Assembly: GCA_005885165.1 (NCBI GenBank)
Contig: VAXR01000049.1
Coordinates: 1 to 13,052, forward strand
Direction of reading: 5' to 3'
Length of the DNA: 13,052 nucleotides
Source of the DNA: Actinomycetota bacterium
Lineage (GTDB): Bacteria; Actinomycetota; Thermoleophilia; Solirubrobacterales; Thermoleophilaceae
The position numbers and the translations under genes were made by a program. Below the pieces are notes generated by a model, which worked only from the letters and a program-made list of their open reading frames with translations, was not told where the DNA came from and made no database searches. Positions 6,852 to 13,052 of the stretch are shown here, in pieces; within the stretch, counting starts at the first letter, position 1, and every line of letters begins with the position of its first letter.

Positions 6852-8006
6852 CTACCCGTGCTCAACGGCGATGGGTGCGCCAGACGCGTCGAAGGCAGCA
6901 GACAGTCTTCGGGCAGCGTCGGCCTTCGGTCGGTACGCGAGATAGACCTGCGTCGTCTTGAGGTCGGCGTGGCCCATCCACTCCATGACCTCGCGGGGGT
7001 CGGCCGCGCGGATTGCGTGCGTGCCGAACGTGTGTCGCAGGTCGTGGAAGCGCAGGCGGCGCAGGCCCGCCTGATCGAGCGCTCTCCGGTAGCGAGCACC
7101 CAGATGCTTCGGGCTGATATGACCGCCGAGCTGGCTCGAGAACACGAGGTCGTCCGGTGTCGTGAAGCGCTCGCGCTGGCTCAGCGTTGCGAGCGTCCCC
7201 GCGACCTCCCTCATCATCGGAACCGCCCGCTCCTGCCCGCTCTTCGGCGATCCCTCGCCGCCATGGGTGAAGTTCGCGCGGACACGGATCAGCTCGAGTT
7301 CGAAGTCGACGTCCCGCCAGCGCAGCGCAAGCAGCTCGCCTTGACGCAGACCGGTGAACGCGGCCGTCAGGTAGATCGCCGCATCCTGCTCGGAGTCAGC
7401 GGCGCGGACGAGGGCCATGACCTCCTCCGTGGAGAACACATCGATCTTGCCCCGACGAGTGAGCCTCGGCCGTTCGACCTCCGCTGCCGGGTTCCGCGGC
7501 AGGTTCCAGATCTTCATGGCGCGCTTGAAGATCCCGTTGAGCGCGACGAGGTACTTCTGGAGGGTCCGGTTGGACATCCCGCGCTCAGAGGCGACCGCCG
7601 CCTTCCAGCGCTCGAGATCCTGGCGGGTGATGCTCTCGATCGGGTGCCGCTCGAACGACCGATTCAGCATGCGGACCATCTGTCGGTAGTCCTCGACAGT
7701 CGACGGCTTGCACGCACGCTCCCGCTCGACGTAGCGCAGCCACTCCGCCGCGGCGTCGGCGAATGTCGCGCCGGTCCGGACCATCCCGGGCAGAGTTCCT
7801 CGGCGCGCCTCGTCCAAGGTGTCGCGTAGCCACCCCTCAGCGGTGCGCTTCGTGAAGTAGCCGGCCAATGGCCGGCCGCGCTGCGTCCACGCGGGACCTA
7901 GCCGCTTCTGCACCTGGCGACCATCCGGCAGTCGGTACTTCGCATACCAGACAGGGCGCCGTTTGCCCTCCACCCGGAAGACATGACCGCTGATCGGGCG
8001 CCGCAT
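6852..8006 (-). CDS. Tyrosine recombinase / phage-type integrase
   Basis: This complete 384-residue site-specific recombinase would insert and excise the element at the neighbouring tRNA gene. Residues 1-75 form an arm-binding-like N-terminal part (VWYAKYRLPDGRQVQKRLG). Residues 78-180 are the SAM-like core-binding domain (TFADAAAEWLRYVE, SNRTLQKYLVALNGIFKRA). The catalytic domain has Arg221 in AAFTGLRQGELLALRW, Lys255 in SPKSGQERAVP, His321 and Arg324 in HDLRHTFGTHA, His346 in WMGHADLKTTQ and the nucleophile Tyr355 in TTQVYLAY. All active-site residues are present, so it is probably functional. The ATG at 8006 has no good ribosome site upstream, suggesting weak or leaderless translation. No excisionase is visible beside it. 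Its position next to the tRNA 3' end and upstream of a strong terminator is typical of integrated elements. Confidence 0.95.
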   Translation of the reverse strand: MRRPISGHVFRVEGKRRPVWYAKYRLPDGRQVQKRLGPAWTQRGRPLAGYFTKRTAEGWLRDTLDEARRGTLPGMVRTGATFADAAAEWLRYVERERACKPSTVEDYRQMVRMLNRSFERHPIESITRQDLERWKAAVASERGMSNRTLQKYLVALNGIFKRAMKIWNLPRNPAAEVERPRLTRRGKIDVFSTEEVMALVRAADSEQDAAIYLTAAFTGLRQGELLALRWRDVDFELELIRVRANFTHGGEGSPKSGQERAVPMMREVAGTLATLSQRERFTTPDDLVFSSQLGGHISPKHLGARYRRALDQAGLRRLRFHDLRHTFGTHAIRAADPREVMEWMGHADLKTTQVYLAYRPKADAARRLSAAFDASGAPIAVEHG

Positions 8007-8108
8007 GGAAACCGAGACTACCCGAAGTACGGGACAGATTTGGGACAGATTTCGCCCAGGCGGCCGGTTACGTCGAGTCGGATTTGGCTCTATGCAGGCT
8101 TTTTCTGA
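8007..8108. promoter_or_regulatory. Spacer between integrase and tRNA with a candidate integrase arm-site repeat
   Basis: GGGACAGATTT is repeated twice in direct tandem (8031-8041 and 8042-8052) about 25 bp upstream of the integrase start and 57 bp from the tRNA 3' end. Tyrosine integrases bind short direct repeats (arm sites) flanking the crossover core, so this is a good candidate; it would also overlap the integrase promoter and could repress it. A small CCCG/CGGG stem lies at 8021-8033. Confidence 0.45.
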
Positions 8109-8181
<73 letters not shown>

Positions 8182-8183
8182 TT

Positions 8184-8348
8184 AGACGGATGATTCCGAA
8201 CCCCCGCACCCCTGGATACCGCTGCAAATCTTCGCGGGCGTTCGTCCTCGGGCTCGTCCATGCATACATGCATGAACTTCGCCCCTGCGTCCTTCGCCAG
8301 CTTGATTTTCGCGGCCCCAGGGTCACGCGGGTTCGAAACCATCCGTCT
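8184..8348 (-). repeat. Long imperfect palindrome / possible structured RNA of about 165 nt
   Basis: Bases 8184-8215 match the reverse complement of 8317-8348 at 26 of 32 positions without gaps, including 17 of 19 in the outer 19 bp. Pairing continues inward with small bulges (CCGC 8219-8222 with GCGG 8311-8314; AAATC 8226-8230 with GATTT 8304-8308), and the centre, near 8266, is itself the near-palindrome CATGCATACATGCATG (8259-8274). Read as minus-strand RNA, four of the six outer mismatches become G-U pairs and only two remain unpaired. It lies between the stop of the thioredoxin lipoprotein gene and the tRNA, both on the minus strand. It may be a processed leader or terminator, a small RNA, or a miniature inverted-repeat element. 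I recognise no family. Confidence 0.6.
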
Positions 8349-8373
8349 CAGCGGAAGCTAGCGCCTCGCCGGG

Positions 8374-9378
8374 CTAGCGTTGCGCCGGGGCGCCGCGCAT
8401 CGCCGCATCCAGCGCGTCGCTCGCCTCCCGCTCGCTGAAGGCGCCCTCGATGCGCGCCGCTATGCGGCCGTTGCGGTCGATCGCGAAGAGCCACGGCTCG
8501 GACGGGAGCGCGTATGCGCGCACCTCGCTGCGCTCGCCCTGGCGCGGGTCGTTGTTGCGGTAGATCTCCATGTGGATGAAGGCGGCGTCGCGCCCGCGCC
8601 TTCCCTTCAGCTCGGAGAGCTCGTCGACCACCGGACCGCAGATTCGGCTGCGGCAGAGCGCGGGCGTGGCGAACAGCAGCATCACGGGGCGGCGCCCGAC
8701 GACGTCGGCGAGGTCGTCGGCGTGCATTGAGTCGGGCGGCGAGCGCGTGTCGATCAGGCTAAGCCGGCCGAGGACCGACGCGGTCGTGGGCGTGTGCACG
8801 CGCGGGGCCGGCGCGCCGACGTCCGGTGGGCGCGTGCGCGACCGGACGGACACCGTTATCGGCATCGCCCCGACCAGTCGCTGGTCGAGCTGAACCACGC
8901 CGACCACCGAGTACCGCCCGGGCGCCGGGAAGTCGACGTGTGCCACATAGATCGTCTCAGCGGCGTCGGGATCGCGCGCGACCGTCTGGCTGCGATACCG
9001 AGACGACACCTCGAGTGAGTGGTAATCGGCGCGAAAAGGCCCGCGCACGTCGCGGCCGTCCGCCGTCGCGACGTACAGCGCGACGGGGAGGTCCCCGATC
9101 TGGCGGCGGGTGCGGTCGAACAGGGCGAACGCGATGCGGTCGTGCCCCGGCTCGAGCTCCGACACCGAGCTGGCGAGTCGCGGCCCCGGACCGAACCCCT
9201 GCCGCAGCTCGGCGAGCGTTCGCCCGCCGACCTTGGGGAAGGCCGGGGCGGGTCCCACTGGCCCGCTTGGCGGCGGTCCGGCGGCCCCGTTTCCGCCCTT
9301 CGCGCCGCCGCAGGAAGCGAGCGCCACCCCGCCCAGGATCGCTACGAGGACGAATCGACCCGCCGCCCACGCGCCCAC
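8374..9378 (-). CDS. Lipoprotein with a thioredoxin-like domain
   Basis: With the GTG start at 9378 the protein has 334 residues. It opens with VGAWAAGRFVLVAILGGVALASC, a signal peptide ending in a lipobox with lipidated Cys23, so it should be anchored on the outer face of the membrane. A Gly/Pro linker follows, then a beta-rich domain (about 50-180; RIAFALFDRTRR, PVALYVATADG, GRYSVVGVVQLDQ). The C-terminal part (about 215-330) is thioredoxin-like: RPVMLLFATPALCRSRICGPVVDEL, then FIHMEIYRNNDP and EPWLFAIDRNGRIAARIEGAFS. The two cysteines (242 and 247) form C-x4-C rather than CxxC, as in similar actinobacterial proteins I recall, so ordinary disulfide chemistry is uncertain. An open frame continues to 9534, but that would overlap the divergent gene. 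A redox or metal-delivery role outside the cell is inferred only. Confidence 0.8.
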   Translation of the reverse strand: MGAWAAGRFVLVAILGGVALASCGGAKGGNGAAGPPPSGPVGPAPAFPKVGGRTLAELRQGFGPGPRLASSVSELEPGHDRIAFALFDRTRRQIGDLPVALYVATADGRDVRGPFRADYHSLEVSSRYRSQTVARDPDAAETIYVAHVDFPAPGRYSVVGVVQLDQRLVGAMPITVSVRSRTRPPDVGAPAPRVHTPTTASVLGRLSLIDTRSPPDSMHADDLADVVGRRPVMLLFATPALCRSRICGPVVDELSELKGRRGRDAAFIHMEIYRNNDPRQGERSEVRAYALPSEPWLFAIDRNGRIAARIEGAFSEREASDALDAAMRGAPAQR

Positions 9379-9490
9379 ACGGCGAGCGTACGCGAGCGAC
9401 CTCGCGCCTGCGGCAGTACACCGCGAGCCTCCGCTCGGATAGAAACCGGGGCCGCAGGCTCTCGAAATCGAACCCGACAGGAGGACCGTT

Positions 9491-10222
9491 ATGGAAGGCC
9501 GTGCAGCTCTCGTGACCGGCGGGTCGAGCGGCATCGGACTCGCGATCGCCCGCGCGCTCGGCCAGGATGGCTACGGCCTGACGGTCTCGGCGCGCCGCCC
9601 GGAGAAGCTCGAGGAGGCCGTCGAGGAGCTCCGCGGCGAGGGGCTCGAGGTGGAGTCGGTCCCCGCGAACATGGCGAAAGAGGAGGAGATCCTGGCGCTC
9701 GTGGAGCGGCACCGCGAGCGCTGGGGCCGGATGGACGTGCTGATCAACAACGCCGGCGTCGGGATCGGCGGCGAGATCGCCGAGCATCCGACCAAGCGGC
9801 TCGACATGCAGCTCGACGTCAACCTGCGCGCGGTCTACATCACGCTGCGCGAGTCGATCCCGATGCTCAAGGAGGCGGGAGCCGAGCACGGCAAGGCGCT
9901 CGTGGTCAACACATCGTCGATCGCCGGGAAGTTCGGCCAGCCGTGGCTCGCGGCCTACGCGGCCACCAAGGCGGGCGTCGTCGGACTCAGCCAGGCCGCG
10001 CACGGTGAGCTCTCGAGCGACGGCATCCAGGTCACGGCCTTCTGCCCGGCGTTCGTGGCCACCCCGATGACCGATTGGACCGCGGACAGTGTCCCCAAGG
10101 AGGAGATGATCCAGCCCGAGGACATCGCGGAGGGGGTCCGCTTCCTGCTCCGGACCTCACCGGCCTGCATCGTGCCGGAGATCCAGTTCATCCGGCCGGG
10201 CGATCTGATGCGGGCGACCTAG
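9491..10222 (+). CDS. Short-chain dehydrogenase/reductase (SDR), classical type
   Basis: This 243-residue NAD(P)-dependent oxidoreductase has a Rossmann fold. The cofactor motif TGGSSGIG is at 9-16, and SARRPEKL (33-40), with its two arginines after the second strand, suggests NADP(H) preference. NNAG is at 86-89, Asn111 lies in DVNLRAVY, the catalytic Ser is in NTSSIAG (142-143), and Tyr156/Lys160 are in AYAATK. PAFVATPM (186-193) is the usual PG-like loop. All four catalytic positions are intact and the length is standard for the classical family. The substrate cannot be read from the sequence; 3-oxoacyl-ACP reductase-like enzymes share this layout. The start is well supported by AGGAGG at 9479-9484, 6 nt before the ATG. 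It is divergent from the thioredoxin lipoprotein gene across 112 bp and convergent with the next gene. Confidence 0.93.
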   Translation: MEGRAALVTGGSSGIGLAIARALGQDGYGLTVSARRPEKLEEAVEELRGEGLEVESVPANMAKEEEILALVERHRERWGRMDVLINNAGVGIGGEIAEHPTKRLDMQLDVNLRAVYITLRESIPMLKEAGAEHGKALVVNTSSIAGKFGQPWLAAYAATKAGVVGLSQAAHGELSSDGIQVTAFCPAFVATPMTDWTADSVPKEEMIQPEDIAEGVRFLLRTSPACIVPEIQFIRPGDLMRAT

Positions 10223-10240
10223 AGGCGCTGCGGGCCGACG

Positions 10241-10789
10241 CTAGACGCGCTCGAGCTCGCGCTCGGTCTCGCTCTCGCGCGGCTTCTCCTCGGCGCGGGC
10301 GACCGCCGCCTCCCACTCGTCGAGCCGGCGGAAGACGCGCAGCCATGCCCAGCCCGGCCGCGAGCGGAGCTCGGGCGTGCGGTTGCGCTCGCCGGTGTCG
10401 CGGCGGCGACGGCGCGACCGCTCGGCCGCACGCTCCACGGCGGCGCGGTGCTCGGCGGCGGCGCGCACGAGCTCGTACTCGTCGGCCTCGTAGTAGAGGC
10501 TCGCCTCGAGCATCGCCCTCAGCGTGTTGAGCTCGCGCCCGGTGGCCCTTCTGGCGCGCGACGTCGCCTCCGTGTAGCGGTCCCAGGTGCGCGCGAAGCT
10601 GACGAGGCTGGTGCGGCCGCCGTTGCGGTGCGCGGCGAGCATCGGGCAGACGCCGCCCGAGCCGTCGGAATAGGCGCCGACGATGATGTCGTTTCGCTCG
10701 AGCCCCTCGAGCATGGCGCTGCGCGTGGCGCGCGGTAGGCAGTCGATCGCCCGCCGCAGGTCCTCCGCACGCTTTCGCTGCCGCCTCAT
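10241..10789 (-). CDS. Conserved Arg-rich hypothetical protein
   Basis: This 182-residue cytoplasmic protein has no signal or membrane segment. The N-terminal half (LRRAIDCLPRATRSAMLEGLERNDIIVGAYSDG, then GGVCPMLAAHRNGGRTSLVSFARTWDRYT) is what I recall as a conserved block in Thermoleophilia and related actinobacteria; no function is known to me. The second half is helical and highly charged, with an Arg run (SRRRRRD) and a final Glu/Arg segment. A ribosome site GAGGAGG lies about 10 nt before the ATG. Its stop falls 18 bp from the stop of the convergent dehydrogenase, leaving almost no room for a separate terminator. It is divergent from the F420-type oxidoreductase, with about 100 bp between the two starts. 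It might bind nucleic acid given its charge, but that is a guess. Confidence 0.8.
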   Translation of the reverse strand: MRRQRKRAEDLRRAIDCLPRATRSAMLEGLERNDIIVGAYSDGSGGVCPMLAAHRNGGRTSLVSFARTWDRYTEATSRARRATGRELNTLRAMLEASLYYEADEYELVRAAAEHRAAVERAAERSRRRRRDTGERNRTPELRSRPGWAWLRVFRRLDEWEAAVARAEEKPRESETERELERV

Positions 10790-10891
10790 CCGCGGATGCC
10801 CTCCTCGCTTAGGATGCCCTGCTCAGAGCGAAATCTAGCGGGCCGGCGTCGACCTCGGGAGGCCGTCCCTCAACTGGAAGGAAACTTGCAA

Positions 10892-11923
10892 ATGAAGCTG
10901 GGGCTCAACGTCGGCTACTGGGGACTGGGCATCACGCCCGAGCAGCAGCTCGAGATGGTCACTACAGCCGAGGAGGCGGGCTACGACTCCGTGTGGAGCG
11001 CGGAGGCGTACGGCTCCGACGCCGCCACGGTCCTGGGCTGGCTGGCGGGGAAGACCTCGCGGATCCGGATCGGCTCGGGGATCTTCCAGATGCCGGCGCG
11101 GTCGCCGGCGATGACTGCGATGACCGCCGCCACGCTCGACAACCTCTCGAACGGCCGGATGATCCTCGGGATCGGTTCGTCCGGGCCGCAGGTCGCGGAG
11201 GGCTGGCACGGGCAGCGGTTCGCGCGGCAGCTCGGGCGCACGCGGGAGTACGTGGAGATCCTCCGCAAGGCCCTCTCGCGTGAGCGGCTCACATACGACG
11301 GGGAGACCTACCAGCTGCCGCTGCCCGACGGACCGGGCAAGGCGCTGAAGCTGATGATCTCGCCGATCCAGGAGCGGATCCCGATCTTCATCGCGGCGAT
11401 CGGGCCGAAGAACACCGCGCTGACGGGGGAGATCGCGGACGGGTGGATCCCGTTCATGTACGCGGCCGAGCACGCGGAGGAGATCCGCAGGCCACTCGAG
11501 GAGGGCCTCGCGCGCGCCGGGCGGACGCTCGACGACATCGAGATCGCGCCGACCGTCAACGTGTGCATCGACGACGACATCGACCGGGCCCGCGACGTGA
11601 TGCGGCCGTTCCTGGCGCTGTACGTCGGCGGCATGGGATCCCGCAAGCAGAACTTCTACAACGCGATGGTGCGGCGGTACGGGTTCGAGGATGCCGCGCG
11701 CGAGGTGCAGGATCTCTACCTCGACGGCAAGAAGGAGGAGGCGGCGGCGAAGCTGCCGCCGGAGCTGATCGACATGGTGTGCATCGTGGGTCCGAAGGAC
11801 AGGGCCCGGGAGCGGCTGTCGATGCTGCGCGACGCGGGCGTGGGGACGCTGCTCACCACGGCGTTCGCGATCGACATGGAGGAGCGCAAGCGCATGATCC
11901 GGGAGCTCGCCGAGCTCCTCTGA
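10892..11923 (+). CDS. LLM-class F420-dependent oxidoreductase, Rv3520c-like
   Basis: This 343-residue luciferase-like TIM-barrel enzyme probably uses coenzyme F420 to oxidise or reduce a small organic substrate in the cytoplasm. MKLGLNVGYWGLGI, AEEAGYDSVWSAEAYGSDAATVLGW, RIRIGSGIFQMPARSPAMTAMTAATLDNLSNGR, ILGIGSSGPQVAEGWHGQRF, IFIAAIGPKNTALTGEIADGW and LALYVGGMGSRKQNFYN all follow, strand by strand, my recollection of the mycobacterial Rv3520c family (TIGR03559). The length is normal and no element appears missing. The frame is open up to 10796, but the ATG at 10892, preceded by GGAAGGAAA at 10876-10884, gives the family N-terminus. A glycosyltransferase frame begins within a few bases of its stop, so the two are probably co-transcribed. 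The true substrate is unknown. Confidence 0.93.
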   Translation: MKLGLNVGYWGLGITPEQQLEMVTTAEEAGYDSVWSAEAYGSDAATVLGWLAGKTSRIRIGSGIFQMPARSPAMTAMTAATLDNLSNGRMILGIGSSGPQVAEGWHGQRFARQLGRTREYVEILRKALSRERLTYDGETYQLPLPDGPGKALKLMISPIQERIPIFIAAIGPKNTALTGEIADGWIPFMYAAEHAEEIRRPLEEGLARAGRTLDDIEIAPTVNVCIDDDIDRARDVMRPFLALYVGGMGSRKQNFYNAMVRRYGFEDAAREVQDLYLDGKKEEAAAKLPPELIDMVCIVGPKDRARERLSMLRDAGVGTLLTTAFAIDMEERKRMIRELAELL

Positions 11924-11928
11924 TCGGG

Positions 11929-13052
11929 GTGGAGCGCACCAGCGCGGCCGCGGCGCGTGCGGCCGGCCCTTCCTCGTCTTCCGTCGATGCCCCGGTTCGA
12001 GGGCCGGGGCCGGGGCGGCGCCGCCGGATCATGGTGGCGGCGTTCGGCGAGCCGGGGCATGCGTTTCCGGCGATCGCCCTGGGGCGGGCCCTGCTGGCGC
12101 GCGGGCACGACGTGTGCCTGGAGACGTGGGACAGGTGGCGGGAGGACGTCGAGCGCGCGGGGCTTCGGTTTGCGGCGGCGCCCGTGTACGACGTGTTCCC
12201 GGTCGAGGGGCGGCGGCCGCTCCGGCCGTATCAGGCGGCCGTGAAGGCGTCCGGGGAGACGCGCCGCGCCGTTGCGGAATTCGATCCGGAGATCGTGGTG
12301 GCGGACATCCTGACGGTTGCGGCGACGATGGCTGCGGAGCTGGAGGGACGGCCGTGGGCGACGCTGGTGCCGCACGTCCTCCCCACTCCGGGCCCCGGCT
12401 TCCCGCCGTATTCGATCGGCGCGCGGCTGCCGCGGACCGCTTTTGGGGCTCGGGCCTGGCGGGCGCTCGATCGGTTCGTGCGCGCGGGTGCCGAGCTGGG
12501 ACGCGAGGAGTTGAACGGCGCGCGGGCTCGCGTGGGGCTGCCGCCGCTCGACTACATCCACAACGGGATCTCGCGCCGGCTCGCGATCGTGGCGACGTTC
12601 CCGCAGCTCGAGTATCCGCGGCCGGCGGATCCGGCGGTGGAGGTGACGGGGCCGCTGATGTGGGAGCGGCCGTTCGGCGACGTCGAGCTGCCGCCCGGGG
12701 AGGGGCCGCTCGTGCTGGTCGCGCCGAGCACGTCGCAGGATCCGAAGCAGCGGATGTTGAGGGCGGCGCTCGAGGGGCTGGCGGGAATGCCCGTGAGGGT
12801 GCTCGCCTCGACGAACCGGCGGCCGCTTCCGGGGCCCGTCCGCGTGCCTTCGAACGCGCGGCTGGTGGACTGGGTGTCGTACGCGCGCACGATGCCGCAG
12901 TGCGCCGCGGTGGTGTGCCATGCGGGGCACGGGACGGTGGTGCGGGCGCTGGCGAGCGGGGTGCCGGTGGTCGGGTGTCCGGCGGCCGGGGACATGGCGG
13001 AGAACGCGGCGCGGGTTTCCTGGGCTGGGGTTGGGGTGTCGCTGCCGCGGCG
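11929..13052 (+). CDS. GT-B fold glycosyltransferase (UGT/MGT-like, GT1 family), C-terminus outside window
   Basis: The frame is open to the right edge (at least 374 codons). After a low-complexity start it reads RIMVAAFGEPGHAFPAIALG and RALLARGHDVCLETWDRW, the N-terminal nucleotide-binding fold of macrolide- or UDP-type glycosyltransferases. VLVAPSTSQDP begins the C-terminal domain. VCHAGHGTVVRALASGVPVV and GCPAAGDMAENAARVSWAGVG match the donor-binding signature (H-x-G-x-GT ... GVP ... D ... NA ... GvG). It would transfer a sugar from an activated donor to a lipid or small-molecule acceptor. The GTG at 11929, 5 nt after the preceding stop, is in frame and adds 34 Ala/Ser/Pro/Arg residues; ATG 12031 is the alternative and gives an N-terminus starting directly at the first strand. 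Neither has a strong ribosome site. Confidence 0.88.
   Translation, partial: MERTSAAAARAAGPSSSSVDAPVRGPGPGRRRRIMVAAFGEPGHAFPAIALGRALLARGHDVCLETWDRWREDVERAGLRFAAAPVYDVFPVEGRRPLRPYQAAVKASGETRRAVAEFDPEIVVADILTVAATMAAELEGRPWATLVPHVLPTPGPGFPPYSIGARLPRTAFGARAWRALDRFVRAGAELGREELNGARARVGLPPLDYIHNGISRRLAIVATFPQLEYPRPADPAVEVTGPLMWERPFGDVELPPGEGPLVLVAPSTSQDPKQRMLRAALEGLAGMPVRVLASTNRRPLPGPVRVPSNARLVDWVSYARTMPQCAAVVCHAGHGTVVRALASGVPVVGCPAAGDMAENAARVSWAGVGVSLPR

Noticed and set aside
8329..8347. GGGTTCGAAACC resembling a tRNA T arm, possibly a second tRNA fragment or attachment site
   Set aside because: The flanks do not form a 5-bp T stem, and there is no acceptor or anticodon arm. The sequence is one arm of the long palindrome, and TTCGAA is simply self-complementary.
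9379..9534. Upstream extension of the thioredoxin lipoprotein to an ATG at 9534
   Set aside because: It would overlap the divergent dehydrogenase gene and its strong ribosome site, and it places the signal peptide about 55 residues inside the protein.
11716..12930. 404-codon open frame on the minus strand antisense to the oxidoreductase and glycosyltransferase
   Set aside because: Composition is dominated by Arg, His and Pro, as expected for the antisense of GC-rich codons. No domain is recognisable, and the plus-strand genes are clearly real.

Overview
The window is GC-rich (roughly two thirds to 70% by eye) with strong G/C third-position codon use and long antisense open frames. It reads as a high-GC actinobacterium. 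Several proteins resemble families I associate with the Thermoleophilia/Solirubrobacterales: a short membrane-anchored protein with an NGAVT linker repeat and a jelly-roll tail, an F420-dependent luciferase-like oxidoreductase of the Rv3520c type, and an Arg-rich conserved hypothetical. That placement is recognition from memory, not a search result.

The left part (1 to about 8110) looks like one end of an integrative mobile element inserted at the 3' end of a tRNA gene with a CAT anticodon. From the tRNA inward come a short spacer with an 11-bp tandem repeat, a complete tyrosine recombinase (6852-8006, minus) with a perfect 10-bp terminator stem behind it, a membrane-anchored C1q/TNF-like protein (5827-6549, minus), a secreted protein (4974-5588, plus), about 1.1 kb without a convincing gene, a small DUF1579-like protein (3438-3866, plus), and a large MobF-type relaxase/helicase (3101 to beyond base 1, minus; 1033 codons visible). 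A cluster of four inverted repeats directly upstream of the relaxase start is a candidate origin of transfer. The far end of the element, any type IV secretion genes and the second attachment site are outside the window.

The right part (8109-13052) looks like ordinary chromosome: the tRNA, a lipoprotein with a thioredoxin-like domain (minus), a divergent short-chain dehydrogenase (plus), a convergent conserved hypothetical (minus), and then a luciferase-like F420-dependent oxidoreductase followed within a few bases by a GT-B glycosyltransferase that runs off the right edge.

The most unexplained structure is an imperfect palindrome of about 165 bp (8184-8348) between the tRNA and the thioredoxin lipoprotein gene. 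Its 32-bp outer arms pair best as RNA from the minus strand, where four of the six DNA mismatches become G-U pairs. I see no CRISPR array, no rRNA and no recognisable defence system.
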